A stretch of DNA of 64,000 nucleotides from M269 sp964640795 (GTDB lineage Bacteria; Pseudomonadota; Gammaproteobacteria; Enterobacterales; Alteromonadaceae), in NCBI GenBank assembly GCA_964640795.1, contig CAZXIN010000015.1, positions 38,651-102,650 on the forward strand, read 5' to 3'. Of the stretch, positions 41,819 through 51,178 are shown one piece after another. The position numbers and the translations under genes are program-made. Each line of letters opens with the position of its first letter. Position 1 is the stretch's first letter. The notes below the pieces were generated by a model, which had not been told where the DNA came from, ran no database searches, and saw only the letters and a program-made list of their open reading frames with translations.

Positions 41819-42145
41819 TTAACTTCCGCGATAGCTACTAAAACCAAACGGCGATATCAAAAGAGGGATATGATAATGCCCACCGTTTTCCGTCATCTCA
41901 AAACAAATATCAACATGTGGATAAAAAGCTGATTGATGATGCTCTTTTAAGTAATCTCCTGTTATAAAGCGCAATTGGTAGACACCTGCTTCTAGTGTGA
42001 TATCTCCCCAATCATTACAGCGGCCATCTTCATTGGTCATGGACTCAATATGCTGTTGATTGGGTGTTGTTAATATCAGTTTCATAGCATTGGCAGGACG
42101 GCCGAATGTGGTGTCTAGAACATGGCTTGATAGGCTACATTTCAT
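41819..42145 (-). CDS. uraH: 5-hydroxyisourate hydrolase (transthyretin-like)
   Basis: A 108-residue protein that hydrolyses 5-hydroxyisourate to OHCU. Family signatures are visible at both ends: LSSHVLDTTFGRPA at the start, containing the active-site His, and the C-terminal tetrapeptide YRGS. No signal peptide, so cytoplasmic. Its ATG overlaps the uraD stop by 4 bases, which implies coupled translation of consecutive pathway enzymes. Confidence 0.96.
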   Translation of the reverse strand: MKCSLSSHVLDTTFGRPANAMKLILTTPNQQHIESMTNEDGRCNDWGDITLEAGVYQLRFITGDYLKEHHQSAFYPHVDICFEMTENGGHYHIPLLISPFGFSSYRGS

Positions 42146-42672
42146 GTGCTTTGCTCACTGTTGTTTAATGCTTTATTGATACGCAATAAGGTGATCTTAA
42201 GTTGCTCTTCAGAAGCAATAATTAACTCCCGTTCACGTGTGTTGTTCATTCTTGCTTGCAATGCTTCGAGCATGTTTGCAGCGCTGAGGCCCGTTGCGCA
42301 AATAATGAAAATAAAGCCAAACTTATCTTTGTAATCATGGTTTAGCTGATGTAAAGCTTTGAGTTCTTCTTCTGTTGCTGATGCTGTTCCTGATTGTTCA
42401 TTACTTGCCAGTTGCTTAGTATTAGAGAACTTTTCTCGTAAGCTATCGACATTCCCAATCATAGGGTGTGCTTCAAAAGCCTCTAACCAGTCACTTTCAG
42501 TCGTTAATGACCATTGCTCTTTCGCTGAACGCAGCAAAGTATTTAACTCAGTATATGGCCTGACGTTGACCATGTTTTGAGACCATCTTGTTGAGGCACA
42601 GCATGCGGTGAACCAATTAATGGCATCAGTCTGTGAAAGTTCATTTAAGGTGCTAATTGATAGTTGTGTCAT
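42142..42672 (-). CDS. uraD: OHCU decarboxylase
   Basis: This enzyme converts 2-oxo-4-hydroxy-4-carboxy-5-ureidoimidazoline to S-allantoin. The 176-residue product has LNELSQTDAINWFTACCAST and the active-site region EAHPMIGN with the catalytic His, plus FIFIICATGLSAANML. The start is the ATG at 42672 (MTQLSI), overlapping the xdhC TGA by 4 bases; a frame extension to 42705 would lie inside xdhC. It sits between xdhC and uraH in the operon. Confidence 0.95.
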   Translation of the reverse strand: MTQLSISTLNELSQTDAINWFTACCASTRWSQNMVNVRPYTELNTLLRSAKEQWSLTTESDWLEAFEAHPMIGNVDSLREKFSNTKQLASNEQSGTASATEEELKALHQLNHDYKDKFGFIFIICATGLSAANMLEALQARMNNTRERELIIASEEQLKITLLRINKALNNSEQST

Positions 42673-43526
42673 AACAGGGAGCTCAACATTTTGCTGTTTT
42701 CCCATTGGTGCTTTTTGTGTGTTTTTTGCATGTCTTTATCGTTGAGTGATGTTTGGTCTAGCCATTGGATAATTTGAGCGCTGATTGAAACAGCCACCTC
42801 TATTGGCTTTTTACCCGGAATGTCTAATAGGCCGACGGGACTAATTAAACGTTTGATTTGTTTGGTACTAAAATCGCGGTGTTGTAACCGAGTATGAAAA
42901 CGACGAGCCTTAGTGTCAGACCCAATCATACCTATATAATTAATGTCAGGTCGCTTTAGCGCGTTTAAGACAATATCAAAATCTAATTGATGATTATGTG
43001 TCATGATCAGCACCCAAGTATTCGTTGGAAGGCGACTGACAATGCTTGCTGGTTCGTCGTCGACAAGGCAAGTAAGATTGTTTGCTTTGTCTAGGTCATC
43101 AGGGAACAAATCAGCTCTTGAATCAATCCAGTTAATTTGTAAAGGAAGTTGCTGGAGTATTGGCATGAGTGCTTTGGCAACATGGCCCGCACCAAAAACA
43201 GCTAAGGGTTGACCATGATTAACCATTACTTCAAACAAAACGTTTGTTGCACCGCCACAACATTGCCCCAACTTACTCGATAAAGGGTAGTGCTCGACTT
43301 GCTGTTGTTGTCTATTTTCAACTAGGAGCTGTCTTGCTTTCTGCGTGACTTCATACTCAAGGTGGCCACCACCGATAGTGTCAAACTCACGATCGGCCGT
43401 TATCAACATTTTAGCTCCATTTTCTCTTGGTGTTGATCCAGCGGAGGCGAGCAGTGTGATAAGAACATAGCCCGTACCTTGTTGCTCGCATTGGTGTAGT
43501 GCATCAAACCAACGATTAGCGTTCAT
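42669..43526 (-). CDS. xdhC: Xanthine dehydrogenase accessory protein XdhC
   Basis: XdhC binds molybdenum cofactor, promotes its sulfuration and delivers it to XdhB. The 285-residue protein has LLASAGSTPRENGAKMLI, GGGHLEYEV and CCGGATNVLFE near the N-terminus, and a Rossmann-like C-terminal part (LAVFGAGHVAKALMP). It overlaps xdhB by 11 bases and uraD by 4. The C-terminus is slightly extended and Lys-rich (DKDMQKTHKKHQWEN). The order xdhA-xdhB-xdhC is classical. Confidence 0.95.
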   Translation of the reverse strand: MNANRWFDALHQCEQQGTGYVLITLLASAGSTPRENGAKMLITADREFDTIGGGHLEYEVTQKARQLLVENRQQQQVEHYPLSSKLGQCCGGATNVLFEVMVNHGQPLAVFGAGHVAKALMPILQQLPLQINWIDSRADLFPDDLDKANNLTCLVDDEPASIVSRLPTNTWVLIMTHNHQLDFDIVLNALKRPDINYIGMIGSDTKARRFHTRLQHRDFSTKQIKRLISPVGLLDIPGKKPIEVAVSISAQIIQWLDQTSLNDKDMQKTHKKHQWENSKMLSSLL

Positions 43527-45876
43527 GAACTAACGCTCCATCTTTTGCTAACTGATTGATGGCGTTCATGATTCGTTCGGGCGTTGCAGGCGTATCTAAG
43601 TTTGGATCAATTTGATAGTCCGACAGGCTTGAAATGGCATCTTTAATGGCACACCACACTGACATCGCCAACATGAGGGGCGGCTCGCCAACCGCTTTAG
43701 AGTTATAAATGCTATCTTCGTCATTAGGCCTTGGATAGAGATCGACATTGAATATGTCAGGAACGTCCCCAATGGCAGGTATCTTATAGGTTGCTGGATT
43801 GTTGCTGATTAAGCGGCCGCTTTCATCCCATCTGAGATCTTCGGTCGTTAACCATCCCATGCCTTGTATGAACCCACCTTCAATTTGACCAATATCAATC
43901 GCTGGATTAATACTCCTACCAACGTCATGCAATATATCAACTCGCTCGACTTTGGTTTCTCCAGTTAGTGTGTCAATGGTGACTTCAGACACTGACGCAC
44001 CGTTAGCAAAGTAGAAAAAAGGTCGGCCACTTGCTTTATCGCGGTCGTAGTGGATTTTAGGTGTTTTATAAAAGCCTGAAGCAGAGAGTGATATGCGACT
44101 CATATAAGCTTGCTGAACAAGGTCTGCAAAGTCTACTGTACTTTGACCTGATATAACTTTTTGGCCTTGGAATTGAACTTCTTCAGGGCGTCCATTGACT
44201 TGCTCTGCGTAAAACGCGGCCAGCCTTTCCTTGACGATTAAACAAGCATTCTGCGCGGCCTTACCATTGATATCTGTGCCGCTGGATGCGGCCGTAGGCG
44301 ACGTGTTAGGGACCTTATCGGTACGAGTGGAAGTGACTTCAATACAGTCGATGGGGAGTCCGAATTCATTCGCTACTATCTGCGCTATTTTGGTGTGCAG
44401 CCCTTGGCCCATCTCGGTGCCACCGTGATTAATTTGAATACTACCATCGGTATATATGTGTAGCAGTGCACCGGCTTGATTGAGGTGTTTGGCTGTAAAC
44501 GAAATACCGAATTTAACAGGGGTTAATGCCAGTCCTTTCTTAACAATGGGGTTTTTGGCATTGAATGCTTTGATATCGTGACGTCGTTGCCAGTAATCTG
44601 AAGATGTTTCCAGTTTTTCTATAAGATCAGGGAGCAGGTTGTGTTCAACTTGCATACCGTAATGTGTGGTATCGCGATCTTTGTCGTTATATAGGTTACG
44701 TTTACGGACAGTCAGCGGATCTTCACCGATTTCACGAGCTATTGCATCAATCATGGCTTCGGCGACTAACATACCTTGTGGCCCACCAAAGCCTCTGAAA
44801 GCCGTATGAGACACTTGGTTTAGTTTGCAGCGTAGACCTGAAATTTCACAATTTGCTAAGTAATAAGCGTTGTCTGCATGAAACATTGCCCTGTCAACAA
44901 TGGCATCTGAAAGGTCTGCTGAATGCCCACAGTTGCCTGCTACTTCTATTTTTGTCGCTTGAATAACACCTTGTTCATCAATGCCGAGACTGAACGAGTT
45001 TAAAAATGGGTGGCGTTTACCGGTGACCATCATGTCTTGCATGCGCGGTAAACGGAGTTTTACTGGCTTGTTATTACGCTGTGCAAGTAAAGCTGCGAGA
45101 CAAGCCCATTGTGCCGCTTGAGTTTCTTTGCCGCCAAAGCCTCCACCCATTCGGCGCATATCAACAGTGATTTTGTGTAATTTGACATCGAGTACCTCTG
45201 CGACAAGTTTTTGAACCTCGCTTGGATGCTGACTTGATGTGTAGATCATGACACGGTCATCTTCTTCTGGTAACGCCAGAGATACCTGACCTTCCAGATA
45301 TAAGTGCTCTTGACCACCAACATTAAACTGGCCGCTTACATGATGCTGACTAGCCGATAGGCCGTCATTGAATTCACCGCGCTTCATTGTATAAGGAGGA
45401 CGAACATAATGAGCTTGTCTTTTGGCGTCATCAATGCTCAAACACGCTTGAACTGAAGGTGAATCCTCAATACTTATAGATGCTTTGAGTGCTGCTTTTC
45501 TTGCTTGTGTGGTTGTCTGTGCTAATACAGCAAAAATAGGCTGGCCGTGAAATTTTACTTGTCCGTCTGCTAATATAGGATCGCCATCAAAAACGGGGGC
45601 GATATCTTTGTGTCCTGGAATATCGTCAATAGTAATGACATCAATAACACCTTCAGATAGCTTAACTTGCTCTAGATCTAACGCCGTAATAACGCCAGAA
45701 GCCTGATTACTTATTCCTATCGCTGCATGGGTTAAATCTGCATGCTCTGGCATATCGTCAACATAACGTGCATGTCCACTCACTTGTCGTTTGGCGCTTT
45801 CATGCTTGGTTGAATGACCAATACGGCCTTGCTGATCACTGGTGGGTGATTCGGGTATTTCGATGAGTTTACGCAT
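43516..45876 (-). CDS. xdhB: Xanthine dehydrogenase, molybdopterin-binding subunit
   Basis: The large catalytic subunit oxidises hypoxanthine and xanthine to urate. The 786-residue product shows GGQEHLYLEGQ, RRMGGGFGGKE, HTAFRGFGGPQGM, a substrate-side Arg region and the catalytic Glu in KAVGEPPLML. It overlaps xdhA by 8 bases and xdhC by 11, so it belongs to one translationally linked operon. It works with XdhA as a heteromer. Length is normal for split bacterial XDH. Confidence 0.97.
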   Translation of the reverse strand: MRKLIEIPESPTSDQQGRIGHSTKHESAKRQVSGHARYVDDMPEHADLTHAAIGISNQASGVITALDLEQVKLSEGVIDVITIDDIPGHKDIAPVFDGDPILADGQVKFHGQPIFAVLAQTTTQARKAALKASISIEDSPSVQACLSIDDAKRQAHYVRPPYTMKRGEFNDGLSASQHHVSGQFNVGGQEHLYLEGQVSLALPEEDDRVMIYTSSQHPSEVQKLVAEVLDVKLHKITVDMRRMGGGFGGKETQAAQWACLAALLAQRNNKPVKLRLPRMQDMMVTGKRHPFLNSFSLGIDEQGVIQATKIEVAGNCGHSADLSDAIVDRAMFHADNAYYLANCEISGLRCKLNQVSHTAFRGFGGPQGMLVAEAMIDAIAREIGEDPLTVRKRNLYNDKDRDTTHYGMQVEHNLLPDLIEKLETSSDYWQRRHDIKAFNAKNPIVKKGLALTPVKFGISFTAKHLNQAGALLHIYTDGSIQINHGGTEMGQGLHTKIAQIVANEFGLPIDCIEVTSTRTDKVPNTSPTAASSGTDINGKAAQNACLIVKERLAAFYAEQVNGRPEEVQFQGQKVISGQSTVDFADLVQQAYMSRISLSASGFYKTPKIHYDRDKASGRPFFYFANGASVSEVTIDTLTGETKVERVDILHDVGRSINPAIDIGQIEGGFIQGMGWLTTEDLRWDESGRLISNNPATYKIPAIGDVPDIFNVDLYPRPNDEDSIYNSKAVGEPPLMLAMSVWCAIKDAISSLSDYQIDPNLDTPATPERIMNAINQLAKDGALVHER

Positions 45877-47308
45877 GACTAATAACTCGCGTTTGTATGG
45901 CGGCTGTTGCTGGGTTTGTTTCTAACCAAAAGCGTTGCCATAGATTAGTCACCATCTGTTGCCTGTAACTTGCGCTCGCTCTGACATCATCTATTGGGTT
46001 AAATGACTGAGACAATATTTCTGCACCTTGTTGGTAAGTTGACTTTTTTGTCCAGTTTTTACCGATAAGTTGTTTAAGATTGCCTGCTTTTACCGGTGTT
46101 GCAGCTATACCACCGAAGCCACTATCAATGTGCAAGATATTGTGTTGCTCATCTAAGACGAGGTTGTAGACAGCACAGACAGCAGAAATATCATCTTCAA
46201 TGCGCTTGGATACTTTATAAGCCTTTGCTTGGCAGCTTTCTGAAATATAGGGGATATAAATTGATTCAACCCATTCGTCTGAATTTAAGTTAGTTTGACG
46301 ATATCCAGTAAAGAATTTATCGATTGGGATTTCTCTTTTTGCATGGCCATTGTCAACGGTAATCGTTGCACTTAGCGCCAATAATACGGGGGGAAGATCT
46401 CCTATAGGAGAGGCGTTGGCAATGTTGCCTCCCATGGTTGCTTGATTGCGGATAGGCATAGAAGCAAATCGCCAATGCAGTTCATCTAGAAATGGAAAGT
46501 GTGTTAGCAGCAGGTGGTCAAGCTTGTTCAATGAAACAGCAGCGCCGATACGAATGCCATTTTCTTCCTCATCCAATTCATTTAATTCTGGAATATCACG
46601 CACACTGATGAGTTGGTTGAATGTCTTAAGTTGCTGTGTGACCTCTAGGGCGAGGTCGGTACTCCCTGCAAAAAGCTGTGCGTCAGGGTGTTGTTTTTTT
46701 AATTGAGCTAACGCCTGACGGCTCTGAGGAATATGCAAGCCAGAGATACCTTTTTCACCATTGCTCAGTACATTTAAAGAAGCTAAAGTGGCTTCTTCTG
46801 CTAAATCGAATTTGTCAGCGCTTTTGTTATGGCAGACATTAATGGAAGCATCAATGATAGGGCGGTAGCCTGTGCAACGACATAAGTTGCCAGATAGCGC
46901 TTGCTGAACGTCTTCTCGATTGGGTGTGCCAGACTGATGGTATAAGGCGAAGAGTGACATCACAAAACCAGGAGTACAAAAGCCGCATTGAGATGCATGA
47001 AACTCGACTAATGCTTGTTGTACAGGGTGAAGTTGATTCTCATCAGCTAAGTGTTCAACCGTAATGAGCTGCTTGCCTTCTAGGGCTGATAAAAATGTCA
47101 CACAACTATTGATTGCTCTGTATTCGAGAGCGCTGTTATCGCTATTCTTTTCAGCAACTACAACGGTGCATGCACCACAATCACCTGATGCGCAACCTTC
47201 TTTGCTACCTGTTAGTTTTTTGTTTTCACGTAAATAATTAAGCAGTGTTGTATCAGGAGGTAAGTCACTGATATGTTCTGCTTGGTCATTCAGCATAAAA
47301 CTTATCAT
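45869..47308 (-). CDS. xdhA: Xanthine dehydrogenase, iron-sulfur/FAD subunit
   Basis: The 479-residue electron-transfer subunit holds two [2Fe-2S] centres and FAD. The plant-type cluster motif is GCASGDCGACTVVV, the second cluster ligands are in CGFCTPGF and CRCTGYRPI, and the FAD domain has FAGSTDL and GGNIANASPIGDLPP. ATG 47308 has AGGA 9 bases upstream. It is the first gene of the purine operon; a RutR-like palindrome lies 55 bp upstream at 47363-47378. Confidence 0.96.
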   Translation of the reverse strand: MISFMLNDQAEHISDLPPDTTLLNYLRENKKLTGSKEGCASGDCGACTVVVAEKNSDNSALEYRAINSCVTFLSALEGKQLITVEHLADENQLHPVQQALVEFHASQCGFCTPGFVMSLFALYHQSGTPNREDVQQALSGNLCRCTGYRPIIDASINVCHNKSADKFDLAEEATLASLNVLSNGEKGISGLHIPQSRQALAQLKKQHPDAQLFAGSTDLALEVTQQLKTFNQLISVRDIPELNELDEEENGIRIGAAVSLNKLDHLLLTHFPFLDELHWRFASMPIRNQATMGGNIANASPIGDLPPVLLALSATITVDNGHAKREIPIDKFFTGYRQTNLNSDEWVESIYIPYISESCQAKAYKVSKRIEDDISAVCAVYNLVLDEQHNILHIDSGFGGIAATPVKAGNLKQLIGKNWTKKSTYQQGAEILSQSFNPIDDVRASASYRQQMVTNLWQRFWLETNPATAAIQTRVISHA

Positions 47309-47362
47309 GCCATATTCCTAATAATTGCCGATAATGGGCCGGTACGATATAGTGACAAGAAA

Positions 47363-47378
47363 TGGACCATTTGGTCAA
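47363..47378. promoter_or_regulatory. RutR-like operator between xdhA and tetR
   Basis: TGGACCATTTGGTCAA matches the RutR-type palindrome TTGACCA-N2-TGGTCAA with one changed base. It lies between the divergent xdhA operon and the TetR-family gene. A related site lies at 51033-51048. It overlaps plausible -35 positions, so repression is the expected mode. Confidence 0.75.
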
Positions 47379-47438
47379 CAAATTTGTGCACCGTCTCAAT
47401 GACATCAATATTAAATGATAGATTAAAAGGGTAAATTA

Positions 47439-48083
47439 ATGGCGAAAGAGGCAAAGTCAGGGGCAATTCGGCAGCATAATCGGCAAAAAATACTCACTGC
47501 TGCTGAACGGGCTTTTGCTGAGCATGGTTTCAAAGGAACCAGCGTTCAAAAAATAGCAGACAGTGCAGGTTTACCTAAGACTAATGTTTTGTACTATTTT
47601 AACTCGAAGCAAAAATTGTACATTGCCGTTTTAGAGCAGATCTTGAACTTATGGAACTCTGCATTTGACACTGCAACGGCTGATCATGATCCGGCTGAAG
47701 TTCTGGCGCAGTATATCTCTGACAAAATGCGTTTATCCCAAACAAAACCCGAAGTCTCTAAAATCTTTGCCTTGGAGATTATTAATGGCGGTCAGAATCT
47801 CACCGACTTTTTTAAGGATGATCACGAGCGATGGATGAAGGGGCGTATTGATGTTATTCAGCAATGGATTGATAGAGGGCTGATACAAACGCAAGATCCG
47901 TATTATTTAATTTTTCATATATGGGCTTGTTCTCAGCATTACGCTGATTTCTCTTCGCAAATCACTCATCTCAGAGGACAGCACATGACGTCTGATGACT
48001 TCTCGATTGCAACTAAGAGCTTAATACAAATGATACTGACGGGTTGTGGATTGGATGTACCTACGCAATATAAATCGGAATAA
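47439..48083 (+). CDS. TetR family regulator (RutR-like)
   Basis: The 214-residue regulator has an N-terminal TetR helix-turn-helix (SVQKIADSAGLPKTNVLYYF) and a RutR-type C-terminal domain (PYYLIFHIWACSQHYADFSS). RutR-type proteins respond to uracil, thymine or purine-related ligands and control pyrimidine and purine use. AAGGG lies 8 bases before ATG 47439. It is divergent from xdhA and 14 bp upstream of puuE. A RutR-like palindrome lies in the shared promoter, so autoregulation and control of both arms are likely. The ligand is unknown; urate, xanthine or uracil are candidates. Confidence 0.88.
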   Translation: MAKEAKSGAIRQHNRQKILTAAERAFAEHGFKGTSVQKIADSAGLPKTNVLYYFNSKQKLYIAVLEQILNLWNSAFDTATADHDPAEVLAQYISDKMRLSQTKPEVSKIFALEIINGGQNLTDFFKDDHERWMKGRIDVIQQWIDRGLIQTQDPYYLIFHIWACSQHYADFSSQITHLRGQHMTSDDFSIATKSLIQMILTGCGLDVPTQYKSE

Positions 48084-48097
48084 ATGAGAGTTGAACA

Positions 48098-49006
48098 ATG
48101 AAATCGAACTATCCTCGCGATATGGTGGGTTACGGAAAATTGCCGCCAAACCCAGAATGGCCGAATAAAGCTAACATAGCCGTTCAGTTTGTATTGAATT
48201 ACGAAGAGGGTGGAGAAAACTGTGTCTTGCACGGTGATGAACATTCTGAAGTATTTTTGTCTGAAATCATTGGAGCTACACAATATAAAGACCGCCACTT
48301 GAGTATGGAGTCTATATATGAATATGGCAGCCGCGCAGGCTTTTGGCGACTTCACCGGCTATTTACTGAAAATAACCTGCCATTGACTGTGTTTGGGGTC
48401 ACTATGGCACTGCAACGGAACCCTGAAGCTTTGCAAGCAATGATTGATGCAGAATGGGAGATAGCCAGCCATGCAATGCGTTGGATTCATTATCAAGATA
48501 TGAATATTGATAATGAAAGGCAGCTGATTGATGAGTCTATTCAATTGCATGAAAAATTAGTGGGCCAAAAACCTGCTGGTTGGTACACCGGTAGAACCAG
48601 TCCTAACACACTTGCCTTAATTGCTGAGCGAGACGACATCCTTTATTGCGCGGACTCTTATGCAGATGACTTACCTTATTACGATCATCACTACAGCAAA
48701 CCTTTGTTAATTGTCCCTTACACATTAGATACAAATGATATGCGCTTTGCTTCGGCACAAGGGTTTAATAGTGGTGAACAATTTTATCAATACTTAAAAG
48801 ATGCGTTTGATGTACTGTACGAAGAAGGAGAGAGTGCTCCTAAAATGTTATCGATTGGTCTTCATTGTCGTATTGTTGGCCGACCAGCGAGGTTTGCAGC
48901 ATTAAAGCGATTTATTGAGTACATGAATCAACATGATGATGTATGGGTGTGCACACGTGAACAAATTGCCAGACATTGGTCCAATGTCATGCCTATACCC
49001 AAGTGA
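48098..49006 (+). CDS. puuE: Allantoinase PuuE (polysaccharide deacetylase fold)
   Basis: The enzyme opens S-allantoin to allantoate. The 302-residue product has the PuuE signature start YPRDMVGYGKLPPNPEWPN, VQFVLNYEEGGEN, and a NodB-like barrel with EIASHAMRWIHYQDM and MLSIGLHCRIVGRPAR. It is metal-site-poor compared with true polysaccharide deacetylases, as known for PuuE. It lies 14 bp after the TetR gene and probably shares its transcript. A hairpin overlaps its stop codon. Confidence 0.95.
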   Translation: MKSNYPRDMVGYGKLPPNPEWPNKANIAVQFVLNYEEGGENCVLHGDEHSEVFLSEIIGATQYKDRHLSMESIYEYGSRAGFWRLHRLFTENNLPLTVFGVTMALQRNPEALQAMIDAEWEIASHAMRWIHYQDMNIDNERQLIDESIQLHEKLVGQKPAGWYTGRTSPNTLALIAERDDILYCADSYADDLPYYDHHYSKPLLIVPYTLDTNDMRFASAQGFNSGEQFYQYLKDAFDVLYEEGESAPKMLSIGLHCRIVGRPARFAALKRFIEYMNQHDDVWVCTREQIARHWSNVMPIPK

Positions 49007-49016
49007 CTTGGGTATA
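48994..49016 (+). terminator. Hairpin enclosing the puuE stop codon
   Basis: TATACCCAAG and CTTGGGTATA form a perfect 10-bp stem whose 3-base loop is the puuE stop codon TGA. Only a weak A/T tail follows. A 17-bp palindrome (GACATTGG-T-CCAATGTC, 48972-48988) lies just upstream inside the gene. Confidence 0.5.
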
Positions 49017-49145
49017 TAAGGTATTTCAATAAGTATCAGAAAATATAACTATGTATGATGTGATATGTTTGTTATCTAAAAGTTTTGGTATGTTGATTTT
49101 TGTTAATCACTGTAAGATATGTGTGTATCCATTTGGAGGTGCTTT

Positions 49146-49460
49146 ATGAATAATATGTCGACTTTTTTAGCGTTAACTATAACAAGCTGTTCATTATTAC
49201 TACTATCTCCTGCTAATGCAGATGAAGCAACAAATGCAAAAGAACAACCCATCGCTCATGCCTTAAGCAAGAAGATTAATAAGGATATTGAGATATGCAT
49301 GGAGAATGGTTCAACTCAATCTCGAGAATTTGAAAACCATAAACACCTTAAAATGATGATGCCGGAGACTTATGAAAAGTGTGAAAAAGGCATAACATCT
49401 GCGTGTGACGTGAAAAAGTCGATGTTGATTGCAATGGAATTGGCTAACAACAAAGGTTAG
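49146..49460 (+). CDS. Small exported protein, unknown function
   Basis: The 104-residue product starts at ATG 49146, with GGAGG 7 bases upstream. It has a signal peptide (TFLALTITSCSLLLLSPANA). The mature part is about 80 residues, rich in Lys, Glu and Met, with cysteines (IEICMENG, YEKCEKGITSACDVK) that could form disulfides. The spacing resembles a small periplasmic helical domain. No family is recognised. It lies between puuE and the convergent adenosine deaminase gene; any link to purine use is positional only. Confidence 0.65.
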   Translation: MNNMSTFLALTITSCSLLLLSPANADEATNAKEQPIAHALSKKINKDIEICMENGSTQSREFENHKHLKMMMPETYEKCEKGITSACDVKKSMLIAMELANNKG

Positions 49461-49480
49461 CCACAAAAATGTTACATTGC

Positions 49481-50935
49481 CTAATCGGCTAAGCAGAGAT
49501 TATAGCGATCGCAAATAAACGCGCGTGTTTGTATTTTTTGACTCTTTAATACACGGCTTTCATTTTTAGTGAATGATTTAACAAACTGCTTTATTCGATT
49601 ATCGTAGTTGTTCAACAGTGTTTGTTTAATGTCGTCTTCAACAAAACTATAGGTTAGCGAGTTTCTACCCATCGTTAGGATTTCTTCCCAAGATAGGTCG
49701 AATTCTTTCACTGCAACATAGTATTCATCTGTCATATTTGATTCCCACATACCTCTATCGTCTGTTGATAAGGTGACAGGGATACCTGTTCTTAAATATT
49801 CAGGAAAAGGGTGTTGTGAGTAATCAGAGACATATTCAAGTAAGAGGTTGCTGATAAGGTTAATCTCTACCAAAGCCTTTTCGTTTCTCATCAACAACAT
49901 GGTGTCTGGATCGTCAATCAAGTTAACACCATGTCCAATGCGTGATGCACCTAATAACAAGGTATCTCTCACATGATGATTAGGTTCATCTACTTCACCG
50001 GCGTGGATAGAAAGTTTTAATTCCGGTATGGTTTTTCTTAACTTGCGCAGTGTCGGTAAAAACCTGAGAGGGTGGCCTTTATCATCATCTTCTCGTCCAA
50101 CCATATTGACACTGACGTATAAATCTCTATTGGCATCGACAAATTGATAAAGCGCTTCTAGATCTTGCTCAGCACTGGGTAAGAAGCGGAGTATGGTTGT
50201 TTGCAATCTGACAGTTACGCCAGTGTCTTTGGCATCCTTTTGAGCAAGCCGTTTTTTAAATATTTCAACAGCTTCTTGAGGGGAGTAAAAACTGCCATCA
50301 GTCTTTATTTTTCTATGATTGGTTTCTTGTGTTTCGAGGTAAACAAGCCCTTCAGCGGCAAATGCCTTCATATTGTTGATTAGCATTTCAGCCATGATAA
50401 ATGGGTTTTGAGGCAGCTCATTAAGGCGCTGCCAGTGTGTTGCAAAAAATTCTTGGCGACCTTCATGTTTTTTATCCAAACGGATACTGTCCATCCATGC
50501 GTTTTTTTCTTGGTTGGTTAATTGTTCAATCTGTTTGTATTCAGATTTTTGACAGGCAGAGAGCTTGTCGTAACTGCTTTGTTGAATGGTTCTGAATAAC
50601 AAGAGTTGTGGTGTAAAGCCAAACTCGTTGTTATCAAACCCTAAACACTGTTTGATAGATGTTTTTGTGTAGTACTGATATCCACCATTCTTTTGCTGAT
50701 CTGTGGCTAATTCATACCACCATTCCGAAAAGTTAGAACCGCTTAAGTGGTTATGCAAGTCTCCACCTTTTGGCATAGCGTGTAAGAATCGGTATAGCTG
50801 TTCAGGTGTAGCGGTATCTTTAAATTGTTCAAACCAAGCTGTTTTAGGCGCAGCAAAAGTAGAGAATGAGGTAAGCAATAGTGGTAAAACGAGCGAAGGT
50901 AACAATTGCTGGGAGAGTCGTCGAAAAATAGTCAT
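49481..50935 (-). CDS. Exported adenosine deaminase family protein
   Basis: The 484-residue zinc hydrolase is expected to deaminate adenosine or a related nucleoside. Motifs are PKGGDLHNHLSGS (two zinc His), LSIHAGEVDE (catalytic Glu), SRIGHGVNLID and VTLSTDDRGMWESN (metal and catalytic Asp). A signal peptide (SLVLPLLLTSFSTFAAP) places it in the periplasm or outside the cell, unlike the cytoplasmic Add; length and N-terminal extension recall the secreted ADGF-type group. A RutR-like palindrome lies about 100 bp upstream. It would supply inosine and hypoxanthine for XdhAB, which is inference. Confidence 0.9.
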   Translation of the reverse strand: MTIFRRLSQQLLPSLVLPLLLTSFSTFAAPKTAWFEQFKDTATPEQLYRFLHAMPKGGDLHNHLSGSNFSEWWYELATDQQKNGGYQYYTKTSIKQCLGFDNNEFGFTPQLLLFRTIQQSSYDKLSACQKSEYKQIEQLTNQEKNAWMDSIRLDKKHEGRQEFFATHWQRLNELPQNPFIMAEMLINNMKAFAAEGLVYLETQETNHRKIKTDGSFYSPQEAVEIFKKRLAQKDAKDTGVTVRLQTTILRFLPSAEQDLEALYQFVDANRDLYVSVNMVGREDDDKGHPLRFLPTLRKLRKTIPELKLSIHAGEVDEPNHHVRDTLLLGASRIGHGVNLIDDPDTMLLMRNEKALVEINLISNLLLEYVSDYSQHPFPEYLRTGIPVTLSTDDRGMWESNMTDEYYVAVKEFDLSWEEILTMGRNSLTYSFVEDDIKQTLLNNYDNRIKQFVKSFTKNESRVLKSQKIQTRAFICDRYNLCLAD

Positions 50936-51032
50936 ATTATTCGCCTTATGTTGAAAATGTTGTATCTATTTGATTTAGCTTAAATAAAAATAAAGTAAAG
51001 CGAATGCTTACTATACAATACTTCTATAAAAG

Positions 51033-51048
51033 TTGACCAATTAGTCAA
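51033..51048. promoter_or_regulatory. RutR-like operator upstream of the adenosine deaminase gene
   Basis: TTGACCAATTAGTCAA matches TTGACCA-N2-TGGTCAA at all but one position (TAGTCAA in the right arm). It lies in the promoter region of the minus-strand adenosine deaminase gene and is the second copy of the palindrome seen at 47363-47378. Confidence 0.7.
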
Positions 51049-51178
51049 TAAATTCAACCTAGTTTAACCTGTTGTATTTAATAGGAAAAGGTTTTTCTTA
51101 GTTATACTCCGTTATATGAAAAATGAAAGTGTGTGTAGACCCCGTCAGTTCTCATGATAATGGGGGCTTGTATGGTGT

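Noticed and set aside
51115..51175. A CCCC/GGGG stem after the TolC gene as a terminator.
   Set aside because: The stem is short, the loop is long, and there is no T-run on the minus strand.
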